Counted from the stretch's first letter, positions 47,626-61,233 are shown. The stretch is 64,000 nt of DNA from Aphelocoma coerulescens (GCF_041296385.1 NW_027183508.1:124001-188000); one strand, 5' to 3'. Program-made: numbers and translations. Notes: generated by a model not told the origin, from the letters alone.

Positions 47626-49893
47626 CCCTCTTACCATCTTAGCCTCTCATTTTTGCATATCCCAAACCCCCTTCCAAACATCCAGCAGCTGCTTGTAAAG
47701 AAGAAGTCCTAGAACAAAAAGCCAGTGCTGCCTTTCATAGCCCCTTTGCTGTCTATGAAGTAGAGGAAAGAAGCTAGTGAGACGCACTTTCTTTCTCAAC
47801 TCCATAGAGCGCATCCTTCTCTCAAGGTGGCAGAGTCCTTGGCGGAAGTGAAGCATCTGCAGCTGCAGTTCAGACTGAGAGATGTGCCAGGACAGGAAAC
47901 ATTTGCTGACCTTCCCTGTTCCCTGTGCAACATGATTCTCGCATCCCAGTCACTTTCACATACCTTCGGTATCCCTGAGTCCAAGCAGCTAAAGCTCACA
48001 GAGACAGAAGTGTCAGGAAGGAAAACGTTGCAAAAGCACCCCCTTCTCTTATCAGCATATAAATTGTGCACAACAGGCTGCGGCACCGAACCTTCCTTCT
48101 CAGATAGACATGCCATCACACTTTTCACTCTTGCAGCTCGGTTGAAAAGCTCCAGCAGCTGCTCCCGCAATAGCAAAAGGTTCTAGAAGTGAAAGCCAGT
48201 TTGGGGCTGCACCTTCTCCTTGCCGCATGTAAGCCACACCAAACTCCCTGATGCACTCTGTCCTCCCCTTCTCAAAGGAGTAGACGGTGGCATCAGGACA
48301 CACCTGTGTCCCAGCAGCTGGGTGCCCAGCCGGGAGCAGGAGCAGGGCTGGGGCTGCTCCCAAAGTTGCCCCGCCCCAATGCCAGAGCCGGACATATGCT
48401 GAGGCGGGGCTGGATCAGGCTTTATTGTCCAGCTGCATGCCAGGAGTGAGCACAAAATCTACCTGCATTCTCTGCAGCATGCCATCCTGGAGCAGAGCCA
48501 TTGCCAAAGGAAGCCGTGAGCCCGTGCCAAGCCAGTGCCGGAGTGGGATCCTAGCAGCACCTGTGGAAGCCGGGAGAGAGGAGCCCACCTGGAGCAGGTT
48601 CGTGCAGGATTAATCATCCCGTGGCTTCCCACCAGGGTCCTGTTGCTTCCAAAAGGCCCCACAGTGTCACTGTGGCCCCTCGGTTCCACCAGGTTCCATA
48701 GCGTCACTGTGGTGCCCAGGGTTCCGTCAGCTTCGCCAGCATCCCCACGGTCTGCAGAGCTCCCCGAGCTTCTGTGGTGTCACAGTGGAGGCAGGGTTGC
48801 ATCAGGTTCCATAGCATCAGCACGGTCTCCAGGGCTCCCAGAGGTTCTGTGGTGTCACAGTGGAGGCAGGGTTGCATCAGGTTCCATAGCATCACCACAG
48901 TCTCCAGGGCTCCCTGAGCTTCTGTGGTGTCACAGTGGAGGCAGGGTTGCATCAGGTTCCATAGCATCAGCACGGTCTCCAGAGCTCCCAGAGGTTCTGT
49001 GGTGTCACAGAGGAGGCAGGGTTGCATCAGGTTCCATAGCATCAGCACGGTCTCCAGGGCTCCCAGAGGTTCTGTGGTGTCACAGAGGAGGCAGGGTTGC
49101 ATCAGGTTCAATAGCATCAGCACGGTCTCCAGGGCTCCCCTGAGCTTCTGTGGTGGTGTCACAGAGGAGGCAGGCTTCCTTGTAGTTCCCCAGCATCACA
49201 AAGGCTCTCCTGGGAGCCACGGGTCACAAAGCACCGTGGGCTCTGTGCAGCCCCGCTGTGTCACAATGGCCGCTGGCTTCCACGAGCCCCCGCAGTGTCC
49301 CAGTGGGCCCCGTGGCTTTAGGAGTGGGTGGCTGGGAGTTGGTGCCAGCGGCTGGGGGAGCAGCAGCAGGGACTGTGTGTGGACAGTGCCATGGCCACTT
49401 GTGTGGCCACTGGTGTCTCTGTGCCAGGCACAGCCGTGGTGTGTAACACCGGCTCTGGGTCCTTTGGCTGTGCAGGTGGCAGTCACGGCCTGGAGCAGGG
49501 CTGCTCCCGGGGGACAGCCTGGGGCAGGAGGCTGCTGGAGATTCATTCCCCACACTCCTTGTCATGAGGTGCTCAGAGTGATTGGAAAGGCTGTTGGCAG
49601 CAGGCAGTTCTCTGGGTTCAAGCTGTGGAGCTGTCAGCGGGAATGCAAAGGCCAAGCTGGTGAGCCTTTTGTCCTGGTGCCTTTAGTGTGTGAGCAGTCC
49701 CTGGTGCCGTTGTCTTTGGATCCTGAGTGTGGGAGAGGCAAGGCTTAGGATGGTGCGTAGAGCTGAGAAGGAAAGTGCCGAGAGCAGCGTGTGTGCTGCT
49801 GCTTTGAGGGGTGCAGTTGAAGTTGTAGGCAGCAAGAGCTTTCTCAGCTGGCCCTTTTGTGAGCTCTGCTTTTGCCAGATGACTTCCATCTTA
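47626..49893. repeat. Array unit 22
   Basis: G405, C780, C828, C1810 with four minisatellite-region variants. All match unit 27, 11,340 bp downstream. Confidence 0.97.
48769..49143. repeat. Minisatellite core of unit 22
   Basis: Third copy CCAGAGCTC, fourth CAGCACGG, CCCAGAGGTTCTG between copies 4 and 5, downstream flank GAGGAGGCAGG. Confidence 0.95.
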
Positions 49894-52161
49894 CCCTCTT
49901 ACCATCTTAGCCTCTCATTTTTGCATATCCCAAACCCCCTTCCAAACATCCAGCAGCTGCTTGTAAAGAAGAAGTCCTAGAACAAAAAGCCAGTGCTGCC
50001 TTTCATAGCCCCTTTGCTGTCTATGAAGTAGAGGAAAGAAGCTAGTGAGACGCACTTTCTTTCTCAACTCCATAGAGCGCATCCTTCTCTCAAGGTGGCA
50101 GAGTCCTTGGCGGAAGTGAAGCATCTGCAGCTGCAGTTCAGACTGAGAGATGTGCCAGGACAGGAAACATTTGCTGACCTTCCCTGTTCCCTGTGCAACA
50201 TGATTCTCGCATCCCAGTCACTTTCACATACCTTCGGTATCCCTGAGTCCAAGCAGCTAAAGCTCACAGAGACAGAAGTGTCAGGAAGGAAAACGTTCCA
50301 AAAGCACCCCCTTCTCTTATCAGCATATAAATTGTGCACAACAGGCTGCGGCACCGAACCTTCCTTCTCAGATAGACATGCCATCACACTTTTCACTCTT
50401 GCAGCTCGGTTGAAAAGCTCCAGCAGCTGCTCCCGCAATAGCAAAAGGTTCTAGAAGTGAAAGCCAGTTTGGGGCTGCACCTTCTCCTTGCCGCATGTAA
50501 GCCACACCAAACTCCCTGATGCACTCTGTCCTCCCCTTCTCAAAGGAGTAGACGGTGGCATCAGGACACACCTGTGTCCCAGCAGCTGGGTGCCCAGCCG
50601 GGAGCAGGAGCAGGGCTGGGGCTGCTCCCAAAGTTGCCCCGCCCCAATGCCAGAGCCGGACATATGCTGAGGGGGGGCTGGATCAGGCTTTATTGTCCAG
50701 CTGCATGCCAGGAGTGAGCACAAAATCTACCTGCATTCTCTGCAGCATGCCATCCTGGAGCAGAGCCATTGCCAAAGGAAGCCGTGAGCCCGTGCCAAGC
50801 CAGTGCCGGAGTGGGATCCTAGCAGCACCTGTGGAAGCCGGGAGAGAGGAGCCCACCTGGAGCAGGTTCGTGCAGGATTAATCATCCCGTGGCTTCCCAC
50901 CAGGGTCCTGTTGCTTCCAAAAGGCCCCACAGTGTCACTGTGGCCCCTCGGTTCCACCAGGTTCCATAGCGTCACTGTGGTGCCCAGGGTTCCGTCAGCT
51001 TCGCCAGCATCCCCACGGTCTGCAGAGCTCCCCGAGCTTCTGTGGTGTCACAGTGGAGGCAGGGTTGCATCAGGTTCCATAGCATCAGCACGGTCTCCAG
51101 AGCTCCCAGAGGTTCTGTGGTGTCACAGTGGAGGCAGGGTTGCATCAGGTTCCATAGCATCACCACAGTCTCCAGGGCTCCCTGAGCTTCTGTGGTGTCA
51201 CAGTGGAGGCAGGGTTGCATCAGGTTCCATAGCATCAGCACGGTCTCCAGGGCTCCCAGAGGTTCTGTGGTGTCACAGAGGAGGCAGGGTTGCATCAGGT
51301 TCCATAGCATCACCACGGTCTCCAGGGCTCCAAGAGCTTCTGTGGTGTCACAGAGGAGGCAGGGTTGCATCAGGTTCAATAGCATCAGCACGGTCTCCAG
51401 GGCTCCCCTGAGCTTCTGTGGTGGTGTCACAGAGGAGCCAGGCTTCCTTGTAGTTCCCCAGCATCACAAAGGCTCTCCTGGGAGCCACGGGTCACAAAGC
51501 ACCGTGGGCTCTGTGCAGCCCCGCTGTGTCACAATGGCCGCTGGCTTCCACGAGCCCCCGCAGTGTCCCAGTGGGCCCCGTGGCTTTAGGAGTGGGTGGC
51601 TGGGAGTTGGTGCCAGCGGCTGGGGGAGCAGCAGCAGGGACTGTGTGTGGACAGTGCCATGGCCACTTGTGTGGCCACTGGTGTCTCTGTGCCAGGCACA
51701 GCCGTGGTGTGTAACACCGGCTCTGGGTCCTTTGGCTGTGCAGGTGGCAGTCACGGCCTGGAGCAGGGCTGCTCCCGGGGGACAGCCTGGGGCAGGAGGC
51801 TGCTGGAGATTCATTCCCCACACTCCTTGTCATGAGGTGCTCAGAGTGATTGGAAAGGCTGTTGGCAGCAGGCAGTTCTCTGGGTTCAAGCTGTGGAGCT
51901 GTCAGCGGGAATGCAAAGGCCAAGCTGGTGAGCCTTTTGTCCTGGTGCCTTTAGTGTGTGAGCAGTCCCTGGTGCCGTTGTCTTTGGATCCTGAGTGTGG
52001 GAGAGGCAAGGCTTAGGATGGTGCGTAGAGCTGAGAAGGAAAGTGCCGAGAGCAGCGTGTGTGCTGCTGCTTTGAGGGGTGCAGTTGAAGTTGTAGGCAG
52101 CAAGAGCTTTCTCAGCTGGCCCTTTTGTGAGCTCTGCTTTTGCCAGATGACTTCCATCTTA
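49894..52161. repeat. Array unit 23
   Basis: C405, G780, C828. It breaks the dimer alternation, since a T1810 unit would have been expected after unit 22. A CCAGAGCTC form occurs in its first 75-mer, a position seen in no other unit. Confidence 0.97.
51037..51411. repeat. Minisatellite core of unit 23
   Basis: CCAGAGCTC occurs in the first copy rather than the third. Confidence 0.95.
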
Positions 52162-54429
52162 CCCTCTTACCATCTTAGCCTCTCATTTTTGCATATCCCA
52201 AACCCCCTTCCAAACATCCAGCAGCTGCTTGTAAAGAAGAAGTCCTAGAACAAAAAGCCAGTGCTGCCTTTCATAGCCCCTTTGCTGTCTATGAAGTAGA
52301 GGAAAGAAGCTAGTGAGACGCACTTTCTTTCTCAACTCCATAGAGCGCATCCTTCTCTCAAGGTGGCAGAGTCCTTGGCGGAAGTGAAGCATCTGCAGCT
52401 GCAGTTCAGACTGAGAGATGTGCCAGGACAGGAAACATTTGCTGACCTTCCCTGTTCCCTGTGCAACATGATTCTCGCATCCCAGTCACTTTCACATACC
52501 TTCGGTATCCCTGAGTCCAAGCAGCTAAAGCTCACAGAGACAGAAGTGTCAGGAAGGAAAACGTTGCAAAAGCACCCCCTTCTCTTATCAGCATATAAAT
52601 TGTGCACAACAGGCTGCGGCACCGAACCTTCCTTCTCAGATAGACATGCCATCACACTTTTCACTCTTGCAGCTCGGTTGAAAAGCTCCAGCAGCTGCTC
52701 CCGCAATAGCAAAAGGTTCTAGAAGTGAAAGCCAGTTTGGGGCTGCACCTTCTCCTTGCCGCATGTAAGCCACACCAAACTCCCTGATGCACTCTGTCCT
52801 CCCCTTCTCAAAGGAGTAGACGGTGGCATCAGGACACACCTGTGTCCCAGCAGCTGGGTGCCCAGCCGGGAGCAGGAGCAGGGCTGGGGCTGCTCCCAAA
52901 GTTGCCCCGCCCCAATGCCAGAGCCGGACATATGCTGAGGGGGGGCTGGATCAGGCTTTATTGTCCAGCTGCATGCCAGGAGTGAGCACAAAATCTACCT
53001 GCATTCTCTGCAGCATGCCATCCTGGAGCAGAGCCATTGCCAAAGGAAGCCGTGAGCCCGTGCCAAGCCAGTGCCGGAGTGGGATCCTAGCAGCACCTGT
53101 GGAAGCCGGGAGAGAGGAGCCCACCTGGAGCAGGTTCGTGCAGGATTAATCATCCCGTGGCTTCCCACCAGGGTCCTGTTGCTTCCAAAAGGCCCCACAG
53201 TGTCACTGTGGCCCCTCGGTTCCACCAGGTTCCATAGCGTCACTGTGGTGCCCAGGGTTCCGTCAGCTTCGCCAGCATCCCCACGGTCTGCAGAGCTCCC
53301 CGAGCTTCTGTGGTGTCACAGTGGAGGCAGGGTTGCATCAGGTTCCATAGCATCAGCACGGTCTCCAGGGCTCCCAGAGGTTCTGTGGTGTCACAGTGGA
53401 GGCAGGGTTGCATCAGGTTCCATAGCATCAGCACAGTCTCCAGGGCTCCCTGAGCTTCTGTGGTGTCACAGTGGAGGCAGGGTTGCATCAGGTTCCATAG
53501 CATCAGCACGGTCTCCAGGGCTCCCAGAGGTTCTGTGGTGTCACAGAGGAGGCAGGGTTGCATCAGGTTCCATAGCATCAGCACGGTCTCCAGGGCTCCA
53601 AGAGCTTCTGTGGTGTCACAGAGGAGGCAGGGTTGCATCAGGTTCAATAGCATCAGCACGGTCTCCAGGGCTCCCCTGAGCTTCTGTGGTGGTGTCACAG
53701 AGGAGCCAGGCTTCCTTGTAGTTCCCCAGCATCACAAAGGCTCTCCTGGGAGCCACGGGTCACAAAGCACCGTGGGCTCTGTGCAGCCCCGCTGTGTCAC
53801 AATGGCCGCTGGCTTCCACGAGCCCCCGCAGTGTCCCAGTGGGCCCCGTGGCTTTAGGAGTGGGTGGCTGGGAGTTGGTGCCAGCGGCTGGGGGAGCAGC
53901 AGCAGGGACTGTGTGTGGACAGTGCCATGGCCACTTGTGTGGCCACTGGTGTCTCTGTGCCAGGCACAGCCGTGGTGTGTAACACCGGCTCTGGGTCCTT
54001 TGGCTGTGCAGGTGGCAGTCACGGCCTGGAGCAGGGCTGCTCCCAGGGGACAGCCTGGGGCAGGAGGCTGCTGGAGATTCATTCCCCACACTCCTTGTCA
54101 TGAGGTGCTCAGAGTGATTGGAAAGGCTGTTGGCAGCAGGCAGTTCTCTGGGTTCAAGCTGTGGAGCTGTCAGCGGGAATGCAAAGGCCAAGCTGGTGAG
54201 CCTTTTGTCCTGGTGCCTTTAGTGTGTGAGCAGTCCCTGGTGCCGTTGTCTTTGGATCCTGAGTGTGGGAGAGGCAAGGCTTAGGATGGTGCGTAGAGCT
54301 GAGAAGGAAAGTGCCGAGAGCAGCGTGTGTGCTGCTGCTTTGAGGGGTGCAGTTGAAGTTGTAGGCAGCAAGAGCTTTCTCAGCTGGCCCTTTTGTGAGC
54401 TCTGCTTTTGCCAGATGACTTCCATCTTA
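52162..54429. repeat. Array unit 24
   Basis: G405, G780, C828. Private changes: C-to-G at 53431 in the second 75-mer, and G-to-A at 54045, a CpG loss. Confidence 0.97.
53305..53679. repeat. Minisatellite core of unit 24
   Basis: Both the second and the fourth copies have CAGCAC, so all five copies share this form. Confidence 0.95.
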
Positions 54430-56697
54430 CCCTCTTACCATCTTAGCCTCTCATTTTTGCATATCCCAAACCCCCTTCCAAACATCCAGCAGCTGCTTGT
54501 AAAGAAGAAGTCCTAGAACAAAAAGCCAGTGCTGCCTTTCATAGCCCCTTTGCTGTCTATGAAGTAGAGGAAAGAAGCTAGTGAGACGCACTTTCTTTCT
54601 CAACTCCATAGAGCGCATCCTTCTCTCAAGGTGGCAGAGTCCTTGGCGGAAGTGAAGCATCTGCAGCTGCAGTTCAGACTGAGAGATGTGCCAGGACAGG
54701 AAACATTTGCTGACCTTCCCTGTTCCCTGTGCAACATGATTCTCGCATCCCAGTCACTTTCACATACCTTCGGTATCCCTGAGTCCAAGCAGCTAAAGCT
54801 CACAGAGACAGAAGTGTCAGGAAGGAAAACGTTGCAAAAGCACCCCCTTCTCTTATCAGCATATAAATTGTGCACAACAGGCTGCGGCACCGAACCTTCC
54901 TTCTCAGATAGACATGCCATCACACTTTTCACTCTTGCAGCTCGGTTGAAAAGCTCCAGCAGCTGCTCCCGCAATAGCAAAAGGTTCTAGAAGTGAAAGC
55001 CAGTTTGGGGCTGCACCTTCTCCTTGCCGCATGTAAGCCACACCAAACTCCCTGATGCACTCTGTCCTCCCCTTCTCAAAGGAGTAGACGGTGGCATCAG
55101 GACACACCTGTGTCCCAGCAGCTGGGTGCCCAGCCGGGAGCAGGAGCAGGGCTGGGGCTGCTCCCAAAGTTGCCCCGCCCCAATGCCAGAGCCGGACATA
55201 TGCTGAGGGGGGGCTGGATCAGGCTTTATTGTCCAGCTGCATGCCAGGAGTGAGCACAAAATCTACCTGCATTCTCTGCAGCATGCCATCCTGGAGCAGA
55301 GCCATTGCCAAAGGAAGCCGTCAGCCCGTGCCAAGCCAGTGCCGGAGTGGGATCCTAGCAGCACCTGTGGAAGCCGGGAGAGAGGAGCCCACCTGGAGCA
55401 GGTTCGTGCAGGATTAATCATCCCGTGGCTTCCCACCAGGGTCCTGTTGCTTCCAAAAGGCCCCACAGTGTCACTGTGGCCCCTCGGTTCCACCAGGTTC
55501 CATAGCGTCACTGTGGTGCCCAGGGTTCCGTCAGCTTCGCCAGCATCCCCACGGTCTGCAGAGCTCCCCGAGCTTCTGTGGTGTCACAGTGGAGGCAGGG
55601 TTGCATCAGGTTCCATAGCATCAGCACGGTCTCCAGGGCTCCCAGAGGTTCTGTGGTGTCACAGTGGAGGCAGGGTTGCATCAGGTTCCATAGCATCACC
55701 ACAGTCTCCAGGGCTCCCTGAGCTTCTGTGGTGTCACAGTGGAGGCAGGGTTGCATCAGGTTCCATAGCATCAGCACGGTCTCCAGAGCTCCCAGAGGTT
55801 CTGTGGTGTCACAGAGGAGGCAGGGTTGCATCAGGTTCCATAGCATCAGCACGGTCTCCAGGGCTCCAAGAGCTTCTGTGGTGTCACAGAGGAGGCAGGG
55901 TTGCATCAGGTTCAATAGCATCAGCACAGTCTCAAGGGCTCCCCTGAGCTTCTGTGGTGGTGTCACAGAGGAGCCAGGCTTCCTTGTAGTTCCCCAGCAT
56001 CACAAAGGCTCTCCTGGGAGCCACGGGTCACAAAGCACCGTGGGCTCTGTGCAGCCCCGCTGTGTCACAATGGCCGCTGGCTTCCACGAGCCCCCGCAAT
56101 GTCCCAGTGGGCCCCGTGGCTTTAGGAGTGGGTGGCTGGGAGTTGGTGCCAGCGGCTGGGGGAGCAGCAGCAGGGACTGTGTGTGGACAGTGCCATGGCC
56201 ACTTGTGTGGCCACTGGTGTCTCTGTGCCAGGCACAGCCGTGGTGTGTAACACCGGCTCTGGGTCCTTTGGCTGTGCAGGTGGCAGTCACGGCCTGGAGC
56301 AGGGCTGCTCCCGGGGGACAGCCTGGGGCAGGAGGCTGCTGGAGATTCATTCCCCACACTCCTTGTCATGAGGTGCTCAGAGTGATTGGAAAGGCTGTTG
56401 GCAGCAGGCAGTTCTCTGGGTTCAAGCTGTGGAGCTGTCAGCGGGAATGCAAAGGCCAAGCTGGTGAGCCTTTTGTCCTGGTGCCTTTAGTGTGTGAGCA
56501 GTCCCTGGTGCCGTTGTCTTTGGATCCTGAGTGTGGGAGAGGCAAGGCTTAGGATGATGCGTAGAGCTGAGAAGGAAAGTGCCGAGAGCAGCGTGTGTGC
56601 TGCTGCTTTGAGGGGTGCAGTTGAAGTTGTAGGCAGCAAGAGCTTTCTCAGCTGGCCCTTTTGTGAGCTCTGCTTTTGCCAGATGACTTCCATCTTA
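54430..56697. repeat. Array unit 25
   Basis: First part (G780, C828) follows the majority type. From the minisatellite onward it matches unit 16 with rare bases A55928, A55934 and A56099, so the unit is a mosaic. Private changes at 55322 (G to C) and 56556 (G to A). Confidence 0.97.
55573..55947. repeat. Minisatellite core of unit 25
   Basis: Same variants as unit 16: CCAGAGCTC in copy 3, CAGCACGG in copy 4, CACAGTCTCAAGG in copy 5. Confidence 0.95.
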
Positions 56698-58965
56698 CCC
56701 TCTTACCATCTTAGCCTCTCATTTTTGCATACCCCAAACCCCCTTCCAAACATCCAGCAGCTGCTTGTAAAGAAGAAGTCCTAGAACAAAAAGCCAGTGC
56801 TGCCTTTCATAGCCCCTTTGCTGTCTATGAAGTAGAGGAAAGAAGCTAGTGAGACGCACTTTCTTTCTCAACTCCATAGAGCGCATCCTTCTCTCAAGGT
56901 GGCAGAGTCCTTGGCGGAAGTGAAGCATCTGCAGCTGCAGTTCAGACTGAGAGATGTGCCAGGACAGGAAACATTTGCTGACCTTCCCTGTTCCCTGTGC
57001 AACATGATTCTCGCATCCCAGTCACTTTCACATACCTTCGGTATCCCTGAGTCCAAGCAGCTAAAGCTCACAGAGACAGAAGTGTCAGGAAGGAAAACGT
57101 TGCAAAAGCACCCCCTTCTCTTATCAGCATATAAATTGTGCACAACAGGCTGCGGCACCGAACCTTCCTTCTCAGATAGACATGCCATCACACTTTTCAC
57201 TCTTGCAGCTCGGTTGAAAAGCTCCAGCAGCTGCTCCCGCAATAGCAAAAGGTTCTAGAAGTGAAAGCCAGTTTGGGGCTGCACCTTCTCCTTGCCGCAT
57301 GTAAGCCACACCAAACTCCCTGATGCACTCTGTCCTCCCCTTCTCAAAGGAGTAGACGGTGGCATCAGGACACACCTGTGTCCCAGCAGCTGGGTGCCCA
57401 GCCGGGAGCAGGAGCAGGGCTGGGGCTGCTCCCAAAGTTGCCCCGCCCCAATGCTAGAGCCGGACATATGCTGAGGGGGGGCTGGATCAGGCTTTATTGT
57501 CCAGCTGCATGCCAGGAGTGAGCACAAAATCTACCTGCATTCTCTGCAGCATGCCATCCTGGAGCAGAGCCATTGCCAAAGGAACCCGTGAGCCCGTGCC
57601 AAGCCAGTGCCGGAGTGGGATCCTAGCAGCACCTGTGGAAGCCGGGAGAGAGGAGCCCACCTGGAGCAGGTTCGTGCAGGATTAATCATCCCGTGGCTTC
57701 CCACCAGGGTCCTGTTGCTTCCAAAAGGCCCCACAGTGTCACTGTGGCCCCTCGGTTCCACCAGGTTCCATAGCGTCACTGTGGTGCCCAGGGTTCCGTC
57801 AGCTTCGCCAGCATCCCCACGGTCTGCAGAGCTCCCCGAGCTTCTGTGGTGTCACAGTGGAGGCAGGGTTGCATCAGGTTCCATAGCATCAGCACGGTCT
57901 CCAGGGCTCCCAGAGGTTCTGTGGTGTCACAGTGGAGGCAGGGTTGCATCAGGTTCCATAGCATCACCACAGTCTCCAGGGCTCCCTGAGCTTCTGTGGT
58001 GTCACAGTGGAGGCAGGGTTGCATCAGGTTCCATAGCATCAGCACGGTCTCCAGGGCTCCCAGAGGTTCTGTGGTGTCACAGAGGAGGCAGGGTTGCATC
58101 AGGTTCCATAGCATCACCACGGTCTCCAGGGCTCCAAGAGCTTCTGTGGTGTCACAGAGGAGGCAGGGTTGCATCAGGTTCAATAGCATCAGCACGGTCT
58201 CCAGGGCTCCCCTGAGCTTCTGTGGTGGTGTCACAGAGGAGCCAGGCTTCCTTGTAGTTCCCCAGCATCACAAAGGCTCTCCTGGGAGCCACGGGTCACA
58301 AAGCACCGTGGGCTCTGTGCAGCCCCGCTGTGTCACAATGGCCGCTGGCTTCCACGAGCCCCCGCAGTGTCCCAGTGGGCCCCGTGGCTTTAGGAGTGGG
58401 TGGCTGGGAGTTGGTGCCAGCGGCTGGGGGAGCAGCAGCAGGGACTGTGTGTGGACAGTGCCATGGCCACTTGTGTGGCCACTGGTGTCTCTGTGCCAGG
58501 CACAGCTGTGGTGTGTAACACCGGCTCTGGGTCCTTTGGCTGTGCAGGTGGCAGTCACGGCCTGGAGCAGGGCTGCTCCCGGGGGACAGCCTGGGGCAGG
58601 AGGCTGCTGGAGATTCATTCCCCACACTCCTTGTCATGAGGTGCTCAGAGTGATTGGAAAGGCTGTTGGCAGCAGGCAGTTCTCTGGGTTCAAGCTGTGG
58701 AGCTGTCAGCGGGAATGCAAAGGCCAAGCTGGTGAGCCTTTTGTCCTGGTGCCTTTAGTGTGTGAGCAGTCCCTGGTGCCGTTGTCTTTGGATCCTGAGT
58801 GTGGGAGAGGCAAGGCTTAGGATGGTGCGTAGAGCTGAGAAGGAAAGTGCCGAGAGCAGCGTGTGTGCTGCTGCTTTGAGGGGTGCAGTTGAAGTTGTAG
58901 GCAGCAAGAGCTTTCTCAGCTGGCCCTTTTGTGAGCTCTGCTTTTGCCAGATGACTTCCATCTTA
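56698..58965. repeat. Array unit 26
   Basis: A-type unit (G405, G780, C828, T1810) with private changes at 56732 (T to C), 57455 (C to T) and 57585 (G to C). Confidence 0.97.
57841..58215. repeat. Minisatellite core of unit 26
   Basis: Consensus arrangement. Confidence 0.95.
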
Positions 58966-61233
58966 CCCTCTTACCATCTTAGCCTCTCATTTTTGCATAT
59001 CCCAAACCCCCTTCCAAACATCCAGCAGCTGCTTGTAAAGAAGAAGTCCTAGAACAAAAAGCCAGTGCTGCCTTTCATAGCCCCTTTGCTGTCTATGAAG
59101 TAGAGGAAAGAAGCTAGTGAGACGCACTTTCTTTCTCAACTCCATAGAGCGCATCCTTCTCTCAAGGTGGCAGAGTCCTTGGCGGAAGTGAAGCATCTGC
59201 AGCTGCAGTTCAGACTGAGAGATGTGCCAGGACAGGAAACATTTGCTGACCTTCCCTGTTCCCTGTGCAACATGATTCTCGCATCCCAGTCACTTTCACA
59301 TACCTTCGGTATCCCTGAGTCCAAGCAGCTAAAGCTCACAGAGACAGAAGTGTCAGGAAGGAAAACGTTGCAAAAGCACCCCCTTCTCTTATCAGCATAT
59401 AAATTGTGCACAACAGGCTGCGGCACCGAACCTTCCTTCTCAGATAGACATGCCATCACACTTTTCACTCTTGCAGCTCGGTTGAAAAGCTCCAGCAGCT
59501 GCTCCCGCAATAGCAAAAGGTTCTAGAAGTGAAAGCCAGTTTGGGGCTGCACCTTCTCCTTGCCGCATGTAAGCCACACCAAACTCCCTGATGCACTCTG
59601 TCCTCCCCTTCTCAAAGGAGTAGACGGTGGCATCAGGACACACCTGTGTCCCAGCAGCTGGGTGCCCAGCCGGGAGCAGGAGCAGGGCTGGGGCTGCTCC
59701 CAAAGTTGCCCCGCCCCAATGCCAGAGCCGGACATATGCTGAGGCGGGGCTGGATCAGGCTTTATTGTCCAGCTGCATGCCAGGAGTGAGCACAAAATCT
59801 ACCTGCATTCTCTGCAGCATGCCATCCTGGAGCAGAGCCATTGCCAAAGGAAGCCGTGAGCCCGTGCCAAGCCAGTGCCGGAGTGGGATCCTAGCAGCAC
59901 CTGTGGAAGCCGGGAGAGAGGAGCCCACCTGGAGCAGGTTCGTGCAGGATTAATCATCCCGTGGCTTCCCACCAGGGTCCTGTTGCTTCCAAAAGGCCCC
60001 ACAGTGTCACTGTGGCCCCTCGGTTCCACCAGGTTCCATAGCGTCACTGTGGTGCCCAGGGTTCCGTCAGCTTCGCCAGCATCCCCACGGTCTGCAGAGC
60101 TCCCCGAGCTTCTGTGGTGTCACAGTGGAGGCAGGGTTGCATCAGGTTCCATAGCATCAGCACGGTCTCCAGGGCTCCCAGAGGTTCTGTGGTGTCACAG
60201 TGGAGGCAGGGTTGCATCAGGTTCCATAGCATCACCACAGTCTCCAGGGCTCCCTGAGCTTCTGTGGTGTCACAGTGGAGGCAGGGTTGCATCAGGTTCC
60301 ATAGCATCAGCACGGTCTCCAGAGCTCCCAGAGGTTCTGTGGTGTCACAGAGGAGGCAGGGTTGCATCAGGTTCCATAGCATCAGCACGGTCTCCAGGGC
60401 TCCCAGAGGTTCTGTGGTGTCACAGAGGAGGCAGGGTTGCATCAGGTTCAATAGCATCAGCACGGTCTCCAGGGCTCCCCTGAGCTTCTGTGGTGGTGTC
60501 ACAGAGGAGGCAGGCTTCCTTGTAGTTCCCCAGCATCACAAAGGCTCTCCTGGGAGCCACGGGTCACAAAGCACCGTGGGCTCTGTGCAGCCCCGCTGTG
60601 TCACAATGGCCGCTGGCTTCCACGAGCCCCCGCAGTGTCCCAGTGGGCCCCGTGGCTTTAGGAGTGGGTGGCTGGGAGTTGGTGCCAGCGGCTGGGGGAG
60701 CAGCAGCAGGGACTGTGTGTGGACAGTGCCATGGCCACTTGTGTGGCCACTGGTGTCTCTGTGCCAGGCACAGCCGTGGTGTGTAACACCGGCTCTGGGT
60801 CCTTTGGCTGTGCAGGTGGCAGTCACGGCCTGGAGCAGGGCTGCTCCCGGGGGACAGCCTGGGGCAGGAGGCTGCTGGAGATTCATTCCCCACACTCCTT
60901 GTCATGAGGTGCTCAGAGTGATTGGAAAGGCTGTTGGCAGCAGGCAGTTCTCTGGGTTCAAGCTGTGGAGCTGTCAGCGGGAATGCAAAGGCCAAGCTGG
61001 TGAGCCTTTTGTCCTGGTGCCTTTAGTGTGTGAGCAGTCCCTGGTGCCGTTGTCTTTGGATCCTGAGTGTGGGAGAGGCAAGGCTTAGGATGGTGCGTAG
61101 AGCTGAGAAGGAAAGTGCCGAGAGCAGCGTGTGTGCTGCTGCTTTGAGGGGTGCAGTTGAAGTTGTAGGCAGCAAGAGCTTTCTCAGCTGGCCCTTTTGT
61201 GAGCTCTGCTTTTGCCAGATGACTTCCATCTTA
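58966..61233. repeat. Array unit 27
   Basis: Matches unit 22 at every typed site: G405, C780, C828, C1810 and all four minisatellite-region variants. Confidence 0.97.
60109..60483. repeat. Minisatellite core of unit 27
   Basis: Same four variants as unit 22. Confidence 0.95.
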
